DNA of 63,640 bases from Mycobacterium sp. E183 (GTDB taxonomy: Bacteria; Actinomycetota; Actinomycetes; Mycobacteriales; Mycobacteriaceae), in the NCBI RefSeq assembly GCF_001667735.1, contig NZ_LZJN01000026.1, positions 1 through 63,640 on the forward strand. Reading direction: 5' to 3'. Shown in pieces: positions 9,562 through 20,836 of the stretch. The notes under the pieces are model-generated. The model was given only the letters and a program-made list of their open reading frames with translations. It ran no database searches and was not told the DNA's origin. Both the position numbers and the translations under genes were made by a program. The stretch's first letter is position 1. Every line of letters begins with the position of its first letter.

Positions 9562-10020
9562 ATGGAAAAGGTGCAGTCAACGACGGATGTGGTCACCGAC
9601 GTGTTTCGCGTTGTCGGCAGGTTCCGCCGGCAGTTGCGGCGCACGGCCGGGCGTGGCTTCGACGCGTCGACGCTGACCGAGTCGCAGTCCGAGCTGTTGT
9701 GGCTGGTGGCCCGGCAACCCGGCATCTCGGTCAACGCGGCCGCCGCCGAGCTCGGGCTGGCCCCCAACACCGCGTCGACCCTGGTTTCGAAGTTGGTCTC
9801 CGGCGGACTGCTCGTCCGGACCGTCGGCGACCCGGACCGCAGGGTCGGCCGGTTACACCTGGCCGAACCGGCCCAGGAGATCGTCGACGCGTCTCGCGCC
9901 GCGCGGCGAGGGGCGCTAGCCGAGGTGCTCGCCGAACTCGACGACGACCAGATCGAATCTTTGACAAGGGGATTGGAGGTCATCGAGATGATGACCCAGA
10001 CACTGCAGGAGCGACGATGA
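9562..10020 (+). CDS. MarR-family transcriptional regulator
   Basis: 152 residues with the MarR winged helix: a dimerisation helix, then ESQSELLWLVARQPGISVNAAAAELGLAPNTASTLV (helix-turn-helix) and the wing with DPDRRVGRLHLAEPAQE. The DxRxxR wing motif is intact. It is the first gene of a rightward operon and overlaps the ABC ATPase by 4 bases, so it most likely represses the exporter it is coupled to, with an aromatic or drug-like inducer. A dyad sits directly on its start region. Confidence 0.9.
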   Translation: MEKVQSTTDVVTDVFRVVGRFRRQLRRTAGRGFDASTLTESQSELLWLVARQPGISVNAAAAELGLAPNTASTLVSKLVSGGLLVRTVGDPDRRVGRLHLAEPAQEIVDASRAARRGALAEVLAELDDDQIESLTRGLEVIEMMTQTLQERR

Positions 10021-10844
10021 GCGGTTCACTGCCGATGGCGGTCGACGCCAGGCACCTGACCTACCGGTATGGCCAGTTCACCGCGGTCAACGACGTCACG
10101 TTGCAGGTGCGGCCGGGCGAGACCATGGGCCTGCTCGGCCCCAACGGCGCCGGGAAGACATCCATGGTCCGGATGCTCACCACGCTGGCCCCGGTGCAGC
10201 AGGGCGAATTACGCATCTTCGGGCTCGACGCCCGCCACCAAACCACCGACATTCGCAGCAATATCGGCTATGTGCCGCAACAACTCTCGATCGAGCCCGC
10301 ATTGACCGGCCGGCAGAATGTCGAGTGGTTCGCGCGCCTCTACGGTGTGCCCCGGTCCGAGCGTTCCGACCGCGCGGAGCAGGCGCTGGCGGCGATGGAT
10401 CTACTCGACGTGGCCGACCGGCTTGCCGCGGCCTATTCCGGCGGCATGGTCCGCCGTCTCGAGGTGGCGCAGGCGCTCGTCAACCGCCCGTCGCTGCTGG
10501 TTCTCGACGAGCCGACCGTCGGGCTCGATCCGATCGCGCGCGACGGCGTCTGGGCGCAGGTGCAGAAGATGCAGGCGCAGTTCGGGATGACCGTGCTGCT
10601 GACCACCCACTACATGGAGGAGGCCGACGCGCTGTGCGATCGCGTCGCCCTGATGCACCGCGGTGAGCTGCAGGCGGTGGGCACGCCGGCCAAGTTGAAG
10701 TCGACGGTGTCGCCACACGCAACCCTGGAGGACGTGTTCCGCCACTACGCGGCATCCGACTTGGTGGACGGCGACACCTCCGAGTCGGAAGGCTCATTCC
10801 GCGAAATCCGTTCCGCCAGAAAGGTTGCGCGCCGTGTCGGTTGA
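10017..10844 (+). CDS. ABC transporter ATP-binding protein, DrrA-like
   Basis: 275 residues. Walker A GPNGAGKT at 41-48, Q-loop around VPQQ, signature YSGGM, Walker B LLVLDEP, and the switch His in LTTHYMEE. The C-terminal tail after LEDVFRHY matches DrrA/CcmA-type daunorubicin or drug exporters. Start ATG 10017 overlaps the marR stop (ATGA). The GTPase-like signature SGGMVRR lacks the usual Q after SGG, which is common in this subfamily. Works with the permease that follows. Confidence 0.92.
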   Translation: MSGSLPMAVDARHLTYRYGQFTAVNDVTLQVRPGETMGLLGPNGAGKTSMVRMLTTLAPVQQGELRIFGLDARHQTTDIRSNIGYVPQQLSIEPALTGRQNVEWFARLYGVPRSERSDRAEQALAAMDLLDVADRLAAAYSGGMVRRLEVAQALVNRPSLLVLDEPTVGLDPIARDGVWAQVQKMQAQFGMTVLLTTHYMEEADALCDRVALMHRGELQAVGTPAKLKSTVSPHATLEDVFRHYAASDLVDGDTSESEGSFREIRSARKVARRVG

Positions 10845-11652
10845 TAGCGCCAGGCCAGGGACCCTGGTCCGCGCCCCGCGCGGGTGGCAGCGCGTGGGCG
10901 CCGTGTTCAGCCGTATCGGCGCGTTCGCGATCGTCGAGATGCAGAAGTTGCAGCACGACAGGACCGAACTCGTCACCCGGATGGTGCAACCGGCGCTGTG
11001 GCTGCTGATCTTCGGAACCACCTTCAGCCACCTGCACGTCATCCAAACCGGATCGGTGTCGTACCTGGCGTTCCTGGCGCCGGGCATCATCGCCCAGTCC
11101 GCGCTGTTCATCTCCATTTTCTATGGGATACAGATCATTTGGGACCGGGACGCCGGGGTCCTGGCCAAGCTGATGGTGACGCCCGCGCCGGCGTCGGCCT
11201 TGATCACCGGCAAGGCGTTCGCGGCCGGCGTGCGCTCGGTCGCCCAGGTGGTCGGCGTGATGGCGTTGGCATATCTGATGAATGTCGGGCTGACGGTCAA
11301 CCCGCTGCGAATCGCGGCGGCGATGGCCGTCGTCATGCTGGGTGCCGCGTTCTTCGCGTGCCTGTCGATGACGCTGGCCGGCCTGGTGCGCAACCGTGAT
11401 CGCCTGATGGGAATCGGCCAGGCCATCACGATGCCATTGTTCTTCGCCTCCAACGCTTTGTACCCGGTCAACGTCATGCCGACGTGGCTGCACGTGCTGA
11501 GCCGAGTCAACCCCCTCAGCTACGAGGTCGACGCCCTGCGCGGCCTGCTCATCGGTACGCCGTTCAACCCGGTGGACGTCATTGTCTTGCTGGTTGCCGC
11601 GGTGCTCGGAATCGGCGCGGCCTCAACGCTATTGCGCCGCCTCGTGGCATAG
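10834..11652 (+). CDS. ABC-2 type membrane permease, DrrB-like
   Basis: 272 residues with six predicted membrane segments: MVQPALWLLIFG, SYLAFLAPGIIAQSALFISI, the 210-240 and 250-275 base-equivalent pairs in the middle, and a final VIVLLVAAVLGIGAAS. The ABC-2 signature MPLFFASNALYP then LSRVNPLSYEVDALRG is clear. GTG 10834 with AGAAAGG upstream is preferred over TTG 10825; either way it overlaps the ATPase gene. Together they form a half-size efflux pump or lipid exporter under MarR control. Confidence 0.9.
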   Translation: MSVDSARPGTLVRAPRGWQRVGAVFSRIGAFAIVEMQKLQHDRTELVTRMVQPALWLLIFGTTFSHLHVIQTGSVSYLAFLAPGIIAQSALFISIFYGIQIIWDRDAGVLAKLMVTPAPASALITGKAFAAGVRSVAQVVGVMALAYLMNVGLTVNPLRIAAAMAVVMLGAAFFACLSMTLAGLVRNRDRLMGIGQAITMPLFFASNALYPVNVMPTWLHVLSRVNPLSYEVDALRGLLIGTPFNPVDVIVLLVAAVLGIGAASTLLRRLVA

Positions 11653-11683
11653 CGCACACCGCCGGGATGTGCGGCGCGCGCTA
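11650..11683 (+). terminator. Stem-loop overlapping the permease stop codon
   Basis: TAGCGC (which includes the TAG stop) pairs with GCGCTA at 11678-11683, with a second CGCC/GGCG pairing inside. There is no U tract, so it may be a weak terminator or an RNA end stabiliser of the MarR-ABC operon. Confidence 0.35.
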
Positions 11684-11856
11684 TCGATGACCGATTGTGA
11701 CCCGAATCCAACGTTTCCCGGCCGACTCCCAATCGTTAGCCAACCGCGATCTGAAGCTTCGGCCCTGACAGGCGATTCGACCCCTCTCCCCGTGTTTCAC
11801 TGCCCAGCGAAGGGATTCGACCGCGGCACGCGGCAGACGAAAGTTGGGATGGGTAG

Positions 11857-12912
<1,056 letters not shown>

Positions 12913-12925
12913 AACCCTCCGAACC

Positions 12926-12971
12926 AGCATCGGCAGTAGCGCACCGGTCAGCGCTACTGCCGATGCTTTTT
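12926..12971 (+). terminator. Strong intrinsic terminator after fbpC
   Basis: A perfect 17-bp stem (12926-12942 with 12951-12967), an 8-base loop ACCGGTCA, then TTTT right after the stem. It starts 14 bases past the fbpC stop. No A-run on the left side, so it works mainly rightward. Textbook intrinsic terminators like this are rare in mycobacteria. Confidence 0.88.
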
Positions 12972-12975
12972 GGGT

Positions 12976-13656
12976 TCAGTCGAGCAAGGCGCGGCGATCC
13001 TGGTGAAAGTACGTGTATCCAGTTGTCAACGCGCACACGGACGAAGCGACCACCAGCATCCACGTGCCATTGACCACCAGGCTGATCAAGCCGCCGACCG
13101 TGGCACCGAAGACGAAGCTGGCGAACAGCAGAAAGTAGCCGAGCCAGTCGGCCAGCGTTCCACCGGCGATGTGGCGCTCGATGCCCTGCCCCATCTTGAC
13201 CAGCGTTCCGGTCACGTAGCTCAGCGGAACCGACACCTCGCCGTCTTTGACGAATGACGTGTTCAATGCGCCAATGCCGAACGCCACCAACGTGATCGGC
13301 GCGAAATCGAGGAAGTTTTCCTCCCACCCCTCGTCGACAACGTCCAAGGCGGTGGCGGCGAACAGGCTGAAGGTCGTCAGCACGGTGGGCCCGTGCGGGT
13401 GCGCCACCCAGAAATGCCGCCGGCACACCGACGCGACGACAACGCCACCGACGAAGCACACGATCAGCAGGCCCGCGCTCACGGAGAGCAAGACATCGCC
13501 CCGGAAGTAGCCGAGCGCGGCGCGCTGCGCGTTGCCGGTCATGAAGGTCACGAAGTAACCGGCGGAGTGCGTGAAAGCCGTTGCCCCCAGCACACCCGCC
13601 AGCGCCGCCAGCACCCAGGACAGCCGCGCCTCGCTGTCGAAGATCTCCTTTGTCAC
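12976..13656 (-). CDS. DUF1275 (YoaK-family) membrane protein
   Basis: 226 residues with six to seven membrane helices. Family marks: FTHSAGYFVTFMTGNAQRAAL in the first third, ITLVAFGIGALNTSF in the middle, and VPLSYVTGTLVKMGQG. YoaK/DUF1275 proteins are widespread, function unknown. The gene runs toward fbpC and converges on its terminator. Its start is 47 bases from the maltokinase 3' end, on the same strand, so it may be read from the treS-mak transcript. Not certain that it corresponds to Rv0128, which holds this position in M. tuberculosis. Confidence 0.88.
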   Translation of the reverse strand: MTKEIFDSEARLSWVLAALAGVLGATAFTHSAGYFVTFMTGNAQRAALGYFRGDVLLSVSAGLLIVCFVGGVVVASVCRRHFWVAHPHGPTVLTTFSLFAATALDVVDEGWEENFLDFAPITLVAFGIGALNTSFVKDGEVSVPLSYVTGTLVKMGQGIERHIAGGTLADWLGYFLLFASFVFGATVGGLISLVVNGTWMLVVASSVCALTTGYTYFHQDRRALLD

Positions 13657-13702
13657 ACGGACATGGTTTCAGATGCCCGCGCTACTCGCAGATCAGAGTT
13701 TG

Positions 13703-15036
13703 CTATGAGGCGGTGAGCCTGGCGATGGAACGCAGCGGAATCGGCAACCAGCCGGGCCGGTGCCGCGCCTCGTAGCCGGCCTCGTACACGGCCTTGTCGA
13801 GCTCGTAGGCGGCCAGCACGTCAGCCGCATCCCGCGGGTCGCTTCCCGACGCGGCGGCGTAGCCCTCGCAGAACGCGGTCCTGTTGCGTTCGACCCATTC
13901 GCGGGCGCGGGCGGCCAGTTGTTTGTCGGCCGCCTGGTCGACCAACGGCCCGTACGCGGCGTATTCGAAGGACCGCAGCACGCCGGCCACGTCGCGCAAC
14001 GGTGAATCCGGCGCGCGGCGCTCGTCGAGCGGCTGCCCCGGTTCGCCCTCGAAGTCGATCAGCAGCCAGCTCTCGGGGGTGCGCAGCACCTGACCGAGGT
14101 GCAGGTCGCCGTGCACCCGCTGGACGGTGATCGGCTGGTCGGCGAGCTTGGCGAACCGCTCCGCGATGGTCGAGGCGTACTCCCGCAGCTCGGGCACCTT
14201 CGCGACGGTCGCAGCCAGCCGCGCCAGCACGGTGTCCACCGGGAACGCCGACTCCGCCGTTCCCAGCGACTCGGCCAGCGTGGCATGCACCGACGCCACG
14301 GCCTCGCCGAGCCGGCAGGACTCGCCGGCGAAATCGCCCCCGACCTCGTGGGCGTACAGGTCGCCCTCCGCGAACAGGTCGCGGACGCTGGCGGTGGCCA
14401 TCGCCCACCCTTCGGCGGCGTTGGACGCGAACTCGGTCACCATGCCGAGCGGCCACGCCTCGTCCGGGCCGGCCAGCTCGTAGGTGCCCAGGAGCCGGGC
14501 CACGTGCGGGTTGCCGGCGCGGGCCAGCACCCGGTTCAGCTCGATGTCCGGGTTGATGCCGCTGTTGACCCGCCGAAACGCCTTGAAGATCGCCGCGCGG
14601 TCGAAGATGACGCTGGTATTGCTCTGCTCGGCGTCGGAGACGTGCGGCATCGCCTCCATCGGCAGCTCGACGTCGGGCTCCTTGACGAACCGGACCTCGG
14701 TGCCCGCCGCCGTCAGAACGGCCGACGAGTCGATCAGCGACAGCAGAAAACGGGGGGCGTCGGTGTCATAGAGGGCGTCGAAACCCGTGCGGTCGCCTGC
14801 GGCGCCGATGGTGGCCACCGTGCTGTACTCGGAGACCGGACCGGCGTCCCATTGCACCATGACCTGGTAGCGCTCGGATGAGCCGTCGGCGTACTGCGCA
14901 TCGACCAAGACCAGGTCCAGGTCGTCGCGGAGCGGGACGACCACGGCGGCCTCGGCGGAGGTCAGCTCCCGGTTACGGCCGGCGTACCACCGTTGCTGGG
15001 GCAGCCAATCCGACCAGGGCAGCTTGGCAGGATCAG

Positions 15037-15040
<4 letters not shown>
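13703..15040 (-). CDS. mak: Maltokinase (Pep2/Mak)
   Basis: 445 residues. ATP-dependent phosphorylation of maltose to maltose 1-phosphate, feeding GlgE alpha-glucan synthesis. N-terminal cap [15 protein letters not shown] and a C-terminal aminoglycoside-phosphotransferase-like kinase lobe: [11 protein letters not shown] with catalytic Asp312, and [13 protein letters not shown] as the metal-binding motif. Its start overlaps the treS stop by 4 bases, so the two are coupled; in some actinobacteria they are fused. Cytoplasmic. Confidence 0.96.
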
Positions 15041-16809
<1,769 letters not shown>

Positions 16810-16930
16810 CAAATCCACGCTGCCACGGGTACCCGAGGCGCGACATTCGGAATCACGCTCGCTGACATGTGACGAAACACCCATGGCGCCAATGGGATTG
16901 AGCGCCAGTCGGGTACTGTCCGCGCGGGTG

Positions 16931-17974
16931 TCAGGCCGGCGGCCCTTCGGCCAGCGTCACATTGACGGTGCGGTCGCCGCCCGCCGCGGCGCGATAGTGC
17001 ACCGCGATCGTGTCACCGGGATGATGCGGGACGAGCACGTCCGTCATCGAGGTGGCCCCGCTGATCGGGACGCTGTCGATCCCGGTGATGACGTCACCCG
17101 GGGCGATGCCGGCCGCGCCGGCGGGACCGGTGTTGACCACCCGTTCGACGCGCGCGCCGTTGCCGTTGTCGGTCACCCCGAGCCCGAGGAAGGCGGTCGG
17201 GCCGATGTGCACGGTGTTGGAGCCGGCGCCGGACCGGATCTGGCCGGCCACCCCCATCGCCCGCCCGATCGGGATGGCAAAGCCCTGCCCGCCCGACATC
17301 TTGTAGTTGTCGGTGGCGGCGGTGTTCATGCCGACGACCTGTCCGGCGTTGTTCACCATCGGCCCGCCCGAGTCGCCGGGCCTAATCGGCGTGTCGGCCT
17401 GGATCAGGCCGCCCAGTGACTCGTTCGCGCCGGTCAACGTGTCGGTCGCCGAGACCGACTGGTTGAGCGCGATGACCTTGCCGGACACCGCGCTCGGCGT
17501 TCCGCCCTGACCACCCGCGTTGCCCATCGCGACGACGGGCTCGCCCACCGAAACCCCGCCGCCGATCGCGGCGGTCGGCAGGCCGGCCGCCCCGCGTAGC
17601 TGCAGCACCGCGACGTCCTGGCTACGGTCGTAGCCGACCACGTCGACGGCGTACGTCTGCCCGTTGCCGACGTCGAAGGCACTGATGTCCGTCGCGCCGG
17701 AGATCACGTGATTGTTGGTCAGCACGACGCCGTTGGGGTCGATGACGATGCCGGTGCCGGCGCCCACCGCGTTGTTGTAGCCGAACTTGGTGTTGATGTT
17801 GACCACCTGTGGCCCCACCTGGCCGGCCAATGCGGCCGGGTCGAGGGGGGCCTGTGGGGCGGTGAACGGTGATGCGGCGGCCGGCACGGTGCCCAGACCG
17901 AGGCCCAACCCGACCACAGCCAGCACGCTGATCAGCCATGACCACCAGACCGAGCGGTGGTGCGATTTGCTCAT
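16931..17974 (-). CDS. pepA: Secreted serine protease PepA (Mtb32A-like), HtrA type with PDZ domain
   Basis: 347 residues. Signal peptide with hydrophobic core [15 protein letters not shown] and cleavage near PAAA-SPF (residue 35). Trypsin-like domain with His89 (LTNNHV), Asp120 (RSQDVAV) and Ser202 (PGDSGGP) all present. A PDZ domain covers about 245-340 ([17 protein letters not shown]). The M. tuberculosis homologue is the 32-kDa secreted antigen used in vaccine work. Start ATG 17974 has AAGGGTGACGGG before it. Diverges from the F420/flavin oxidoreductase gene over 142 bases. Confidence 0.95.
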   Translation of the reverse strand: MSKSHHRSVWWSWLISVLAVVGLGLGLGTVPAAASPFTAPQAPLDPAALAGQVGPQVVNINTKFGYNNAVGAGTGIVIDPNGVVLTNNHVISGATDISAFDVGNGQTYAVDVVGYDRSQDVAVLQLRGAAGLPTAAIGGGVSVGEPVVAMGNAGGQGGTPSAVSGKVIALNQSVSATDTLTGANESLGGLIQADTPIRPGDSGGPMVNNAGQVVGMNTAATDNYKMSGGQGFAIPIGRAMGVAGQIRSGAGSNTVHIGPTAFLGLGVTDNGNGARVERVVNTGPAGAAGIAPGDVITGIDSVPISGATSMTDVLVPHHPGDTIAVHYRAAAGGDRTVNVTLAEGPPA

Positions 17975-18001
17975 CCCGTCACCCTTCCTGCTTCGCGGTA
18001 A

Positions 18002-18045
18002 ACACAAACTGTGTCGGCCTTGCGGTTCTGGGCGGCACAACTGTG
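18002..18045. promoter_or_regulatory. Two related inverted repeats between pepA and the Rv0121c-like gene
   Basis: ACACA-AAC-TGTGT at 18002-18014 and CACA-AC-TGTG at 18036-18045, 33 bases apart. They share CACAA(A)CTGTGT and lie in the divergent promoter region, so they may bind one regulator twice. No regulator is identified. Confidence 0.35.
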
Positions 18046-18116
18046 TGTATATAACCGTAATGCAGGTAGCTATTCATGGCAGTGGCAAGGTTGGGTTCGG
18101 CGCCTAGGCTGACACG

Positions 18117-18530
18117 GTGGGCGAATTCGACCCGAAGGCCAGGTTGGCGCGGTCCCCGGTCGCCCGGCTGGCCACGATCACGCCCGATGGTCTCCCCCAC
18201 CTGGTGCCGGTGGTATTCGCGGTGGCCGACCCGGCCGACGTCGTGTACACCGCCGTCGACGCGAAACCCAAGACGACGCGGCGGCTGCGGCGGCTTGCCA
18301 ACATCGAACACAACCCCCACGTGAGCCTGCTGGTCGACCACTACGCCGACGATTGGACGCAGTTGTGGTGGGTCCGGGCCGACGGCACGGCCACCATCCA
18401 CGCCGGCGGGCCGGCGATGGAGTCCGGACACCGGCTGCTGCGCGCCAAATACCCTCAGTATCAGTCCGTTTCGCTGAACGGGCCGGTGATCGCGATCGCG
18501 GTGCACCGCTGGTCGGGCTGGCACGCCTGA
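18117..18530 (+). CDS. PPOX-class F420-dependent oxidoreductase, Rv0121c-like
   Basis: 137 residues, split beta-barrel flavin/F420-binding fold. Typical opening [31 protein letters not shown], followed by [20 protein letters not shown] and the conserved [22 protein letters not shown]. This class reduces substrates with F420H2 or stores the cofactor; the substrate is unknown. GTG 18117 is the best start. Matches M. tuberculosis Rv0121c in sequence style and position next to fusA2. Confidence 0.87.
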   Translation: MGEFDPKARLARSPVARLATITPDGLPHLVPVVFAVADPADVVYTAVDAKPKTTRRLRRLANIEHNPHVSLLVDHYADDWTQLWWVRADGTATIHAGGPAMESGHRLLRAKYPQYQSVSLNGPVIAIAVHRWSGWHA

Positions 18531-18672
18531 CGGCAGACGCAATTGTGGCCGGCCCGTGGCCTTGTGTTGGGCCGCGGTTGGGGGAAAAGTTGCTTCTGGA
18601 TCCTGTGAGCCAGGACACACCACGCTGGGCGCACCCCTCGGCGACGCGGCCGGGGAGAACTGGAGGAACGTC

Positions 18673-20832
18673 ATGGCGGACAAGGCGAATGCTTCCCAGG
18701 GCGCGGCGGCCGCCCCCACCGCGAACGGTCCCGGCGAGGTGCGCAACATCGTCCTGGTGGGACCGTCCGGTGGCGGCAAGACCACCCTGGTCGAGGCGCT
18801 GTTGGTCGCCGGCGGGGTGCTGACTAGAGCGGGCTCGGTCACCGACGGCAGCACGGTGTGCGACTACGACGACGCCGAGATCCGCCAACAGCGGTCCGTC
18901 GGCGTTGCCGTCGCCTCCCTGGCCCACGACGGCATCAAGATCAACCTGGTCGACACGCCCGGATACGCCGACTTCGTCGGCGAGCTGCGGGCCGGCCTGC
19001 GCGCCGCGGATTGCGCGCTGTTCGTGATCGCGGCCAACGAGGGTGTCGACGAACCCACCAAATCGCTGTGGCAGGAATGCGACCAGGTCGGCATGCCCCG
19101 CGCCGTGGTGATCACCAAGCTCGACCACACCAGGGCCAATTACTCCGAGGCGCTGGCCGCCGCGCAGAACGCGTTCGGCGACAAGGTGTTACCGCTCTAC
19201 CTCCCGACCGGCCTGCCGTCCTGCGAGGGCCTGATCGGATTGTTGTCGCAGACGCGCTACCGCTACTCCGGCGGAAAGCGGACCGCAGAGCAGGCCGATC
19301 CGGCCGACGCCGACCGGATCGAGGAGGCGCGTGGCACCCTGATCGAGGGCATCATCGAGGAATCCGAGGACGAATCGCTGATGGATCGCTATCTGGGTGG
19401 TGAGTCCATCGACGAGGCGGTCCTGATCGAGGACCTGGAGCGGGCGGTCGCCCGGGGTTCGTTCTTCCCGGTGATCCCGGTGTGCAGCAGCACCGGCGTC
19501 GGCACGCTGGAATTGCTGGAGGTCGCCACGCGCGGCTTCCCGTCCCCGATGGAACACCCACTGCCGGAGGTGTTTACGCCGCAGGGCGCGCCGCACGCGA
19601 CGCTGACCTGCGACCCCGACGCTCCCCTGCTGGCGGAGGTGGTGAAGACGACGTCGGACCCCTACGTCGGAAGGCTGAGCCTGGTCCGGGTGTTCTCCGG
19701 GACCATCAGGCCCGACACGACGGTCCATGTGTCGGGCCATTTTGCGTCCTTCTTCGGCGCGGTCAACGGCAACGGCAGCACGCACCCCGACCACGACGAA
19801 GACGAACGGGTCGGGGTCCTGTCGTTCCCGCTCGGCAAGCAGCAGCGCCCGGCCACCGCCGTGGTGGCGGGCGACATCTGCGCCATCGGCAAGTTGAGCC
19901 GGGCCGAGACCGGCGACACCCTCTCGGACAAGGCGGAGCCTCTCGTCCTGAAACCGTGGACGATGCCCGAACCGTTGCTGCCGGTGGCGATCCAGGCGCA
20001 CGCCAAGACCGACGAGGACAAGCTGTCGGTCGGACTGGGCCGGCTGGCCGCCGAGGATCCGACGCTGCGGATCGAGCAGAACCAGGAGACACACCAGATC
20101 GTGTTGTGGTGCATGGGCGAGGCCCACGCCGGGGTCGTCCTCGACGCGCTGGCCAACCGCTACGGCGTCACCGTCGACACCGTGGAACTGCGCGTACCAC
20201 TGCGAGAAACCTTCGGCGGCAAGGCAAAAGGGCATGGTCGCCACGTCAAGCAGTCGGGCGGGCACGGCCAGTACGCGGTGTGCGACATCGAAGTGGAGCC
20301 GCTGCCGGAGGGGTCCGGATTCGAGTTCGTCGACAAGGTGGTCGGCGGGGCGGTGCCCCGGCAATTCATCCCGAGCGTGGAGAAGGGCGTCCGCGCGCAG
20401 ATGGAGAAGGGCGTGCACGCCGGCTATCCCGTCGTCGACATCCGGGTGACCCTGCTCGACGGCAAGGCCCACAGCGTGGACTCGTCGGACTTCGCGTTCC
20501 AGGCGGCGGGCGCCCTGGCGCTGCGGGAGGCGGCCGCGGCGACGAAGGTGAGCCTGCTCGAGCCCATCGACGAAATCTCGGTACTGGTCCCCGACGACTT
20601 CGTCGGCGCGGTGATGGGCGACCTGTCGGGCCGGCGTGGCCGTGTCCTCGGCACCGACACCGCGGGCCACGAACGCACGCTGGTCAAAGCCGAGGTGCCC
20701 CAGGTGGAGCTGACGCGCTACGCGATCGACCTGCGTTCGCTTGCCCACGGGGCCGCGTCGTTCACCCGCGGCTTCGCCCGTTACGAACCCATGCCGGAGG
20801 CCGCGGCCACCCGGGTGAAGGCCAGCGTCTGA
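18673..20832 (+). CDS. fusA2: EF-G-like GTPase FusA2
   Basis: 719 residues. Domains in order: G domain (1-280) with P-loop GPSGGGKTTL, G3 DTPGYADF and G4 TKLDH; domain II (about 320-420); III; IV with GGKAKGHGRHVKQSGGHGQYAVCDIE; V with the ending LTRYAIDLRSLAHGAASFTRGFARYEPMPE. It is the second EF-G type of mycobacteria, distinct from fusA1: the P-loop and G4 depart from GHVDAGKTT and NKxD, and domain IV lacks the canonical translocase tip. Probably a ribosome-associated GTPase other than the main translocase. ATG 18673 has TGGAGGAACGTC before it. Confidence 0.93.
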   Translation: MADKANASQGAAAAPTANGPGEVRNIVLVGPSGGGKTTLVEALLVAGGVLTRAGSVTDGSTVCDYDDAEIRQQRSVGVAVASLAHDGIKINLVDTPGYADFVGELRAGLRAADCALFVIAANEGVDEPTKSLWQECDQVGMPRAVVITKLDHTRANYSEALAAAQNAFGDKVLPLYLPTGLPSCEGLIGLLSQTRYRYSGGKRTAEQADPADADRIEEARGTLIEGIIEESEDESLMDRYLGGESIDEAVLIEDLERAVARGSFFPVIPVCSSTGVGTLELLEVATRGFPSPMEHPLPEVFTPQGAPHATLTCDPDAPLLAEVVKTTSDPYVGRLSLVRVFSGTIRPDTTVHVSGHFASFFGAVNGNGSTHPDHDEDERVGVLSFPLGKQQRPATAVVAGDICAIGKLSRAETGDTLSDKAEPLVLKPWTMPEPLLPVAIQAHAKTDEDKLSVGLGRLAAEDPTLRIEQNQETHQIVLWCMGEAHAGVVLDALANRYGVTVDTVELRVPLRETFGGKAKGHGRHVKQSGGHGQYAVCDIEVEPLPEGSGFEFVDKVVGGAVPRQFIPSVEKGVRAQMEKGVHAGYPVVDIRVTLLDGKAHSVDSSDFAFQAAGALALREAAAATKVSLLEPIDEISVLVPDDFVGAVMGDLSGRRGRVLGTDTAGHERTLVKAEVPQVELTRYAIDLRSLAHGAASFTRGFARYEPMPEAAATRVKASV

Positions 20833-20836
20833 GTCG

